Source: Pseudomonadales bacterium
GTDB lineage: Bacteria; Pseudomonadota; Gammaproteobacteria; Pseudomonadales; Halieaceae
Direction of reading: 5' to 3'
Assembly (NCBI GenBank): GCA_024234735.1
Contig: JACKNV010000012.1
Location: 20,980 to 84,979 of the forward strand
Length of the DNA stretch: 64,000 nucleotides
This document shows, in pieces, positions 42,450 to 48,790 of the stretch. The position numbers were made by a program, and so were the translations under genes. The notes beneath the pieces were generated by a model. That model had not been told where the DNA came from, did not search any database, and saw nothing but the letters and a program-made list of their open reading frames with translations. The first letter of the stretch is position 1. Each line of letters opens with the position of its first letter.

Positions 42450-42661
42450 TGTCTGGAAGGCGAATTTTTGTGGTGATAACCCTGCTTTGCCTGGCGGCGT
42501 GCGCACCCGTGCAGCCCTGGGAGCGCGGTACCCTGGCCAAACGCGAAATGCAGTGGCAGCCCGACGCCATGGAGATCAGCCTGCAGGCGCAGATCAACGC
42601 CAGCAAGGAGGCCAGCTCCGGTGGCATGGGCGCCGCTGGCGGCGGTTGCGGCTGTAACTGA
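42449..42661 (+). CDS. DUF4266-like small lipoprotein with CGCN tail
   Basis: A 70-residue lipoprotein. A signal peptide ends in lipobox LAAC (Cys18); the mature chain is only 53 residues. The middle contains PWERGTLAKREMQ, and the C-terminus ASKEASSGGMGAAGGGCGCN has a Gly-rich linker and two cysteines (67, 69) with a terminal Asn. The pattern fits DUF4266, found beside DUF3570 and ApbE genes. The function is unknown; the CGC tail may bind metal or be modified. Its start ATG overlaps the TlpA stop, and its stop overlaps the DUF3570 start (both TGATG), so all are translated in series. Confidence 0.85.
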   Translation: MSGRRIFVVITLLCLAACAPVQPWERGTLAKREMQWQPDAMEISLQAQINASKEASSGGMGAAGGGCGCN

Positions 42662-43821
42662 TGGCCTCGCCGCAGGCCGACCGGCACCCGGCGCTGCTGG
42701 CGCTGACCTCCAGCGCCCTGCTGCTGCCCGCCTACCAGGGCGCCAGGGCAGACGCCCCACCGGAGTTCACCGAGATCGGCGTACGCTACAGCAACTACAA
42801 GGAGGATAACACCCAGGGGAGCAAGACCTTCGGTGGCAGTAGCCAGCGCTATGATGTCGATGCCGCCCAGTTCCACCTGCTGGCCCCGGTTGCGGACGAC
42901 TGGGCGGTGGCGGTCGATGTGCAGTGGGAGGATATGAGTGGCGCCTCCCCCTGGTTTGTCGGCCAGAGTCTGGATGGCAGCCCCAAGGTGGTGATGAGCG
43001 GCGCCAGCATAGAGGACACCCGCACCGAGGTCAGCGTGACCACCCGCTATTTCTACGATCGCGGCAGTGCCGGGCTCAACTATGTGCACTCCAAGGAGGA
43101 TGACTACGACTCCAACGCGGTGGCGGTCGACGGCAGTTTCAACAGTGGCGACGGCCTGACTACCTACAGTGCCGCCCTCAGCGCCTCCTTCGATGACATC
43201 AAGCCGACCCAGGGTTCGGTGCCCACCAACACGTTAAAGGCCGACAAGGACATCCGCTCCGCCTGGGTGGGTGTCAGTCGCATCGTCAGCAAGAACGCGA
43301 TCGTGCGATTCGGTCTCAGCTACACCTACCGTGACGGCTTCCTGACCGATCCCTACAAACTGCGCGACCAGCGACCCGGACGGCGTGAGGAGTGGGCGCT
43401 GGGGGGCGGCTACCGCCAGTATTTCATGTGGCCCGACGGAGCGCTGCACGCCGATTACCGCTATTTCAACGACGACTGGGGTGTCAGCTCCCACACGCTC
43501 GAGCTGGCCTGGTTCCAGAACCTGGGGTATGCCACCCAGGTGATCCCCTTCGTGCGCTATTACAGCCAGGACGAGGCGGACTTTTTTGCCAATATCGCCG
43601 ACACCGACAAGCGGTATTATTCGGAAGACTACCGCCTGTCTTCGTTCGGCGCGTTCTCCGGTGGCTTGCGCCTGCGGCAGGAGCTGGGCAACTGGGCGGT
43701 CACGGCAGTGGGCGAGCGCTACGCCACCGATGAGAGCTGGGGGCTATACTCCGGAGAGGAGTCGCCGGCACTGGTGGATTACTGGCGCTGGTCGGTAGGC
43801 CTGGACTACACCTTCAGGTAG
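42661..43821 (+). CDS. DUF3570-like outer-membrane beta-barrel protein
   Basis: A 386-residue exported protein. The N-terminus (about 1-29) has a hydrophobic region ending YQGARADA, a signal peptide. The rest alternates polar and aromatic residues (YRYFNDDWGV, LNYVHSKEDDYDSNAV and similar) and ends in Phe-Arg (DYTFR), the pattern of an outer-membrane beta barrel with acidic loops. DUF3570 proteins of this size occur with DUF4266 and ApbE. A transport or docking role is plausible but not shown. It starts with ATG at 42661 in TGATG and is followed after 3 nt by apbE. Confidence 0.83.
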   Translation: MASPQADRHPALLALTSSALLLPAYQGARADAPPEFTEIGVRYSNYKEDNTQGSKTFGGSSQRYDVDAAQFHLLAPVADDWAVAVDVQWEDMSGASPWFVGQSLDGSPKVVMSGASIEDTRTEVSVTTRYFYDRGSAGLNYVHSKEDDYDSNAVAVDGSFNSGDGLTTYSAALSASFDDIKPTQGSVPTNTLKADKDIRSAWVGVSRIVSKNAIVRFGLSYTYRDGFLTDPYKLRDQRPGRREEWALGGGYRQYFMWPDGALHADYRYFNDDWGVSSHTLELAWFQNLGYATQVIPFVRYYSQDEADFFANIADTDKRYYSEDYRLSSFGAFSGGLRLRQELGNWAVTAVGERYATDESWGLYSGEESPALVDYWRWSVGLDYTFR

Positions 43822-43824
43822 GCC

Positions 43825-44730
43825 GTGCCCCTCTACGAGCACAGCTTCCGGGCCATGGGGTGTCCCTGTCGCCTGCGCCTGGAGTGTGACGACGGGGCGC
43901 TGGCGCAAGCAGCCATCGCCGCGGCCGAGGCCGAGGTGCGGCGCCTGGAAGAAAAATACAGCCGCTACCTCCCGGACTCTCTCACCACCCGCATCAATCG
44001 CAACGCCGGCGGCGAGCCCGTGGCGATAGACCCGGAGACCGCCGGCCTGCTCGGCTTTGCCCACACGCTGTGGGAACAGAGCGATGGCCGGTTCGACCTC
44101 ACCGCCGGTATCCTGCGCCGGGCCTGGGATTTCCGCTCCGGCAAGCTGCCCTCGCAGGTCGCGATCGATCGGTTGTTGCCGCTGATTGGCTGGCAGCAGG
44201 TGCAATGGAGCGCGGACACCATCCGCCTGCCGCAACGCGGCATGGAAATCGACTTCGGCGGCTGTGTCAAAGAGTATGCCAGCGACAGTGCCGCCGGGTT
44301 GCTGGCCGATCACGGCATCCGTCGGGCACTGGTTGACCTGGGAGGAGATATCGCCGTGAGCGGGGCGGCCTGCCGGGCTTCTCCCTGGCCGGTGGGTATC
44401 CGTCACCCGCGGGCACGGGGCGAGGCCCTGGCGGGTATCCTGCTGGCCGCCGGCGGCCTGGCCAGCAGTGGCGATTACGAGCGCTGCCTGATAGTGGAGG
44501 GCAGGCGCTACGGCCACATCCTCAATCCCGCAACGGGGTGGCCGGTGCAGGGGCTGGTGGCGGTCAGCGTGCTGGCCGAGCAGTGCCTGGTGGCCGGCGG
44601 CAGCGCCACCCTGGCCATGTTGCGGGAGGAGGGCGCGGCCCTTGCCTGGCTGGAGGAACTGGGCCTGCCCTGGCTGGCAGTGGACACCCGTCTGGGCGTG
44701 CACGGCAGGCTGGGGCGCTCGGTCACCTGA
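43825..44730 (+). CDS. apbE: FAD:protein FMN transferase (ApbE)
   Basis: A 301-residue ApbE-family flavin transferase, which attaches FMN from FAD covalently to a Thr/Ser of target proteins. The family's ALVDLGGDIAVSG (about 172-184) and HILNPATGWPV (about 232-242) motifs and the N-terminal FRAMGCPC are clear. No signal peptide or lipobox is seen, unlike most ApbE proteins, so it may be cytoplasmic. It starts with GTG at 43825, 3 nt after the DUF3570 gene. None of the four upstream proteins has an obvious D-x-[ST]GA[ST] acceptor sequence, so the substrate is open. Confidence 0.92.
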   Translation: MPLYEHSFRAMGCPCRLRLECDDGALAQAAIAAAEAEVRRLEEKYSRYLPDSLTTRINRNAGGEPVAIDPETAGLLGFAHTLWEQSDGRFDLTAGILRRAWDFRSGKLPSQVAIDRLLPLIGWQQVQWSADTIRLPQRGMEIDFGGCVKEYASDSAAGLLADHGIRRALVDLGGDIAVSGAACRASPWPVGIRHPRARGEALAGILLAAGGLASSGDYERCLIVEGRRYGHILNPATGWPVQGLVAVSVLAEQCLVAGGSATLAMLREEGAALAWLEELGLPWLAVDTRLGVHGRLGRSVT

Positions 44731-44809
44731 GCCTGCGACCGCCCCGGCCGCGCCGCGAAGGTGGTACTATCTGGCGCGAATATCCCCAGGGCAGCCAGAG
44801 CGGCACAGT

Positions 44810-46114
44810 ATGACAGACGAGATCGGCGCCGCCGCGCACCCGCTGCGCATACCCGGCATCCACCCCCCCCTGCGCATGCAGGTGCACCAGGCAACCGACG
44901 TGCACGTTTCCGCCGCCATTGTCGCCAGCGGCGTGTGGGAGCGGCAGGAGACGCAGTTCCTGCAGGCCGTGTTGCGGCCGGGAGACGTGTTCGTGGACGT
45001 GGGGGCCAATATCGGCTATTTCTCGCTGCTGGCCTCGCGGCTGGTGGGGGAGGCCGGCGCCGTGCTCGCGTTCGAGCCGGAACACGATAATTTCCGCCTG
45101 CTGGAAGCCAACTGCCGCCTCAACGGGTGCGCCAATGTCCGCAGCTTCCAGGCGGCGCTGGGCGCGGAGAACGCGGCGGGTACCCTGTACCTGAACGAGT
45201 TGAACCGGGGCGACCACTCCCTGTACCCCGAGCAGGCCGGTCGCGCCGGGCAGGCTATCAATATCGTCAACGGCTCGCGCCTGATCGGTGCCAGCCACCC
45301 GCGGGTGAATTGCATCAAGATCGATACCCAGGGCGCGGAGTGCGATGTGCTGGCGGGCCTGGCAGAGCTGATCGCGGCCAGCGCCACGGATCTGGTCATG
45401 GTCATCGAATTCTCGCCCCTGCACCTGAAAAAAGCCGGCACCAGCGGCCGCGCGCTGCTGGACCTGCTGGCCGGGCACGAGTGGCAGATGTATCTCATGG
45501 ACGAGGCGGCGCGGGGGCTGCTGCCGCTGGCGGCACGCCAGGTGCGATCGCTCAGCGACATCACCGAACAGGATCCGGACTCCGGCGGCTTTTTCAACCT
45601 GGTGGTCAGCGGTCGCAATCTGGAGGACAACGCCGGCCTTGCTTTCGTGCGCGACTGGGGCATGTTCGAGGACGCGCTGGCCTACTACCTGCTGGCCGGG
45701 CGCATCCGCCCCTGGAACGGCGCGCGGCGAGCAGGCGGGGCCCTGGACCACGACCTCTACCTGCCGGCCGGCTGGGCCTTCCCCGAGGACTGGGGGCGCT
45801 GGTCGCTGGGGCGGCGGTCTGTCATCAAGTTCGTGCCGGCGCCCGGGTTGGCGACGCTGGCCGCCCCGCGGCTGGCCATCCAGGGGCGCTATTTCGGCCC
45901 CGCGGAGGCAACCGCCGTCTACCTGAACGGTGCCCACCTCGGTGATTTCGAGCTGGCCGATGCCAGTATTCCGCTGCCCGCGGGCAGCCTCGCGGGTGAG
46001 CACGTGGTGCTGGAACTGCTGCACGCACAGCCCCTGCGGCCGGCCGACGTGAGCGCCAGCGGCGACATGCGCGAGATCAAGTTCGGCCTGGAGGCCCTCG
46101 CCATCCACGGCTGA
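44810..46114 (+). CDS. FkbM-family methyltransferase with C-terminal extension
   Basis: A 434-residue protein. Residues about 30-260 are an FkbM-type SAM methyltransferase: VFVDVGANIGYFSLLAS is motif I, followed by FEPEHDNFRLLEANCRLN and CIKIDTQGAECDVLAGL. Residues about 300-434 are an extra domain with AIQGRYFGPAEATAVYLNGAHLG and LPAGSLAGEHVVLELLHAQP, which looks like a beta-sandwich carbohydrate-binding or jelly-roll unit. A glycan or lipid-linked sugar may be the substrate. The ATG at 44810 is used; the RBS is weak. It lies 79 nt after apbE on the same strand and may belong to that operon or be independent. Confidence 0.85.
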   Translation: MTDEIGAAAHPLRIPGIHPPLRMQVHQATDVHVSAAIVASGVWERQETQFLQAVLRPGDVFVDVGANIGYFSLLASRLVGEAGAVLAFEPEHDNFRLLEANCRLNGCANVRSFQAALGAENAAGTLYLNELNRGDHSLYPEQAGRAGQAINIVNGSRLIGASHPRVNCIKIDTQGAECDVLAGLAELIAASATDLVMVIEFSPLHLKKAGTSGRALLDLLAGHEWQMYLMDEAARGLLPLAARQVRSLSDITEQDPDSGGFFNLVVSGRNLEDNAGLAFVRDWGMFEDALAYYLLAGRIRPWNGARRAGGALDHDLYLPAGWAFPEDWGRWSLGRRSVIKFVPAPGLATLAAPRLAIQGRYFGPAEATAVYLNGAHLGDFELADASIPLPAGSLAGEHVVLELLHAQPLRPADVSASGDMREIKFGLEALAIHG

Positions 46115-46118
46115 GTGA

Positions 46119-46134
46119 AGGCCGGCGCCGGCCT
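46119..46134. terminator. 16-bp perfect palindrome between convergent genes
   Basis: AGGCCGGCGCCGGCCT is a perfect palindrome 5 nt after the FkbM stop. It can fold as a 6-bp stem with a GCGC loop. The next bases, CTGTTCC, are not a true U-tract, so this is a weak or assisted terminator for the FkbM gene and perhaps for the convergent CDF gene. Confidence 0.45.
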
Positions 46135-46165
46135 CTGTTCCGCTGGGATGTGGCCCCGCGCGGGG

Positions 46166-47056
46166 TTACTGCGCGTGCGGCAGGCCGTCGCGGCAGGCCT
46201 CGTCGGGGAATTCGAATTCGATGGTGGTGTGCAGGAAGTCGTAGGCATCCAGCCGGCGGCGGATTTCTTCCTTGATGGCCAGTTGCTGTGCCGGCCCCAG
46301 TTGTCCCTCCACGCCCAGGTGGGCGGTCAGTACATGGTGCTCGCCGTCCAGCGACCAGACATGCACGTGGTGCGCCTCGCGGACGTTGTCCACCGCCAGG
46401 AACTCCGCCACTACCCGCTGGTGCAGGGCCTTGTCCGGCGTCGCCTGCATCAGCAGGGCGATGGCGGAAATCACATTGCGGATGACGTTGACCAGGATAA
46501 ACAGGGTAAAGGCGATGGACAGCAGGGGATCGAGAATCGGCCAGTCCACGAACATCAGGACCACGGCTACCACCAGTACCGCCACCCAGCCCAGCACGTC
46601 TTCCAGCAGGTGCAGGTTGAGTACCCGCTCGTTGAGGGTCTTGCCGTGGCTGAGTTTGTAGGCTGCGTAGCCGTTGACCGCGACACCCAGTATGGCCAGC
46701 CAGAACATGCCGACCGCATCGGGCAGGGTGGGCTGCATCAACCGGGGCACCGCCTCGCTGAGCACCCACAGGGAGCCGGCGATGAGGACGAAGCCATTGA
46801 TCAGGGCACCGAACAGGGAGAAGCGGTGGTAGCCGTATGTGAACACCCCGTCGGCGCGCCGGTTGCTGAGTTTGCTGAGCAGCCAAGCCAGGCCTATGGA
46901 CAGGCTGTCGCCGAGGTCGTGGACGGCATCCGCCATGATGGCGGTGCTGTTGGTCAGCACGCCGCCGATGAACTCGATGACGGTAAAGGAGACGTTGAGA
47001 AAAAACGCCCAGCCTATACGACCGGAGGCGGTGTGGGCGTGGTGATGGTCATGCAT
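46166..47056 (-). CDS. Cation diffusion facilitator transporter
   Basis: A 296-residue inner-membrane divalent-metal:proton antiporter (CzcD/ZitB type). The N-terminal MHDHHHAH is a metal-binding patch. Six membrane helices follow, with the transport-site ligands in helix II (ADAVHDLGDSLS, HD) and helix V (NLHLLEDVLGW, HxxxD). The C-terminal cytoplasmic domain (about 205-296) carries the HHVHVWSLDG metal site. Zinc efflux is most likely, but Cd, Co or others are possible. The gene is convergent with FkbM; no metal regulator is adjacent. Confidence 0.92.
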   Translation of the reverse strand: MHDHHHAHTASGRIGWAFFLNVSFTVIEFIGGVLTNSTAIMADAVHDLGDSLSIGLAWLLSKLSNRRADGVFTYGYHRFSLFGALINGFVLIAGSLWVLSEAVPRLMQPTLPDAVGMFWLAILGVAVNGYAAYKLSHGKTLNERVLNLHLLEDVLGWVAVLVVAVVLMFVDWPILDPLLSIAFTLFILVNVIRNVISAIALLMQATPDKALHQRVVAEFLAVDNVREAHHVHVWSLDGEHHVLTAHLGVEGQLGPAQQLAIKEEIRRRLDAYDFLHTTIEFEFPDEACRDGLPHAQ

Positions 47057-47139
47057 TCGGGGCGACTCGCGAGGCAGGTGGCGACAGTGTACTGCACTCC
47101 CGGCCCATTCCGGGAGCGGCCCGGTTCACGCCGTGGGTA

Positions 47140-47331
47140 TCAGTGCAGGGTCTGGTCGGCGCGCCCCCCCGCGGGGGGGGATTTCTCAACGCCGGCCGCC
47201 GCCTCGCGCTCCTGCACATAACTGCGCAGGCGCCCGACGACACTGGTCATCACATCGATGGTCTGGCCGATCTGGTCCAGGGCCATGAGGATCGTCTCGG
47301 TCTCCGTGGGGCGCTTGTCGCTGTCCTTCAT
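47140..47331 (-). CDS. Small hypothetical protein downstream of nrdB
   Basis: A 63-residue soluble protein. The central part ILMALDQIGQTIDVMTSVVGRLRSYVQ (shown in part as LDQIGQTIDVMTSVVGRL) should be one amphipathic helix or coiled coil. The C-terminal 15 residues, from SPPAGGRADQ, are coded by a run of 8 C followed by GC and a run of 7 G on the coding strand (47164-47180), a spot prone to replication slippage and sequencing error. It starts with ATG at 47331, 29 nt after nrdB on the same strand, so it is the likely third gene of the nrdAB operon. I do not recognise the family. Confidence 0.65.
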   Translation of the reverse strand: MKDSDKRPTETETILMALDQIGQTIDVMTSVVGRLRSYVQEREAAAGVEKSPPAGGRADQTLH

Positions 47332-47360
47332 AGCAAGGTTCTCGCTGGTTATGGCCTGTG

Positions 47361-48653
47361 TCACTCGCCCCAGTTCAGGGCGCCACCGGTCTGGTACTCG
47401 ATAACCCGGGTCTCGAAAAAATTCTTTTCCTTGCGCAGGTCCATGATTTCCGACATCCAGGGGAAGGGGTTCTGCGCGCCCGGGAACTGCTCGGGCAATC
47501 CCAGCTGGGACAGGCGCCGGTTGGCGATGAAGTGCAGATACTCCTCCATCATGGCGGCGTTCATGCCCAGCACGCCGCGGGGCATGGTGTCCCGGGCGTA
47601 TTCGATTTCCAGCTGGGTACCTTCCAGGATCATCTGGATGGCCTCGCGCTTGAACTCCTCGGTCCACAGCTGGGGGTTTTCCAGTTTGATCTGGTTGATC
47701 ACGTCGATGCCGAAGTTCAGGTGCATGGACTCGTCCCGCAGGATGTACTGGAACTGCTCCGCCACGCCGGTCATTTTGTTGCGCCGCCCCATGGACAGGA
47801 TCTGGGTGAAGCCGCAGTAGAAGAATATGCCCTCGGTCACCGCGTAGAAGCCGATCAGGTTGCGCAGCAGTGTCTGGTCCGCCTCCGGGGTGCCGGTGCG
47901 GAAGCTCGGGTCGCTCAGGGCATGGGTATGGCTGATGCTCCAGGCCGCCTTCTTGGCTACCGAGGGTATCTCCCGGTACATATTGAAAACCTCGCCCTCG
48001 TCCATCCCCAGTGACTCGATGCAGTACTGGTAGGCGTGGGTGTGGATGGCCTCCTCGAAGGCCTGGCGCAGGATGTACTGGCGGCACTCGGGGTTGGTGA
48101 TCAGGCGATAGATCGCCAGCACCAGGTTGTTGGCCACCAGCGAGTCGGCGGTGGAGAAATAGCCCAGGTTGCGCATCACGATGCGGCGTTCGTCCTCGGT
48201 CAGGCCGTCCTTGCTGCGCCAGGTGGAGACATCGGCGGTCATGTTGATTTCCTGGGGCATCCAGTGGTTGGCGCAGCCGTCGATGTATTTCTGCCAGGCC
48301 CAGTCGTACTTGAAGGGCACCAGTTGATTGAGGTCGGCCCGGCAGTTGATCATCGCCTTCTCGTCGACCGAAACCCGCGCGGCGCCCATCTCCAGTTCCT
48401 CCAGTCCCGGTGCGACGTCCATCTGTTCCAGGCTCTCATTGGCCCGGGCGATGTTGTCGGCCAGCCCGGCGGGCGGGGTCGCACTGGCGCCTGCCGCCGG
48501 TTGCGCCGCGGCGGCCACCTCGGCGGGTGCCGGGGCCGTGACCGGGGATGGCTCGGCAGCGGCTACCGGCGCGGGTGCGGCCGGTTTGCGCTCCTGCGGC
48601 ATGGCCGCCGCGGGTGTGGATTCCTGCTTGTGGTAGTCGTCCCAGCTCAGCAT
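47361..48653 (-). CDS. nrdB: Class Ia ribonucleotide reductase, beta subunit
   Basis: A 430-residue diiron-tyrosyl-radical subunit. The ferritin-like core has iron ligands in FEEAIHTHAYQY and LRDESMHLNFG. The first 80 residues are a Pro/Ala-rich extension between MLSWDDY and a conserved LEELEMGAARV segment, as in Pseudomonas NrdB. The C-terminal tail VIEYQTGGALNWGE carries the tyrosine and hydrophobics that bind NrdA. It starts with ATG at 48653. nrdA is upstream on the same strand, 137 nt away, separated by three REP-like palindromes. Confidence 0.97.
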   Translation of the reverse strand: MLSWDDYHKQESTPAAAMPQERKPAAPAPVAAAEPSPVTAPAPAEVAAAAQPAAGASATPPAGLADNIARANESLEQMDVAPGLEELEMGAARVSVDEKAMINCRADLNQLVPFKYDWAWQKYIDGCANHWMPQEINMTADVSTWRSKDGLTEDERRIVMRNLGYFSTADSLVANNLVLAIYRLITNPECRQYILRQAFEEAIHTHAYQYCIESLGMDEGEVFNMYREIPSVAKKAAWSISHTHALSDPSFRTGTPEADQTLLRNLIGFYAVTEGIFFYCGFTQILSMGRRNKMTGVAEQFQYILRDESMHLNFGIDVINQIKLENPQLWTEEFKREAIQMILEGTQLEIEYARDTMPRGVLGMNAAMMEEYLHFIANRRLSQLGLPEQFPGAQNPFPWMSEIMDLRKEKNFFETRVIEYQTGGALNWGE

Positions 48654-48688
48654 TGTGTCGTTGTCCTCTGGCTTGTATTGGTATTTCC

Positions 48689-48775
48689 GGCGGATTGCAT
48701 CCCGCCCTACACTGTTCTCTCAACGGCGGATCGAGATCCGCCCTGCGTCGGGCCTTCGGCGGAACGCGGTCCGCC
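48689..48775. repeat. Three tandem REP-like palindromes between nrdA and nrdB
   Basis: Three 18-bp imperfect palindromes of the form GGCGGA-N6-TCCGCC lie at 48689-48706 (GGCGGATTGCATCCCGCC), 48725-48742 (GGCGGATCGAGATCCGCC) and 48758-48775 (GGCGGAACGCGGTCCGCC). Their starts are 36 and 33 bp apart. The first is followed by CTACA, as in common gammaproteobacterial repeats with core GTAGGGCGGAT. They fill most of the 137-nt gap. REP elements inside an operon can stabilise upstream mRNA or set the ratio of neighbouring products. Confidence 0.7.
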
Positions 48776-48790
48776 GCCTTCCCTTGCCTG

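Noticed and set aside
39412..43821. ApbE flavinylation motif (D-x-[ST]GA[ST]) in the operon's proteins
   Set aside because: No good match found; SSGGMGA in the DUF4266-like protein lacks the acceptor pattern.
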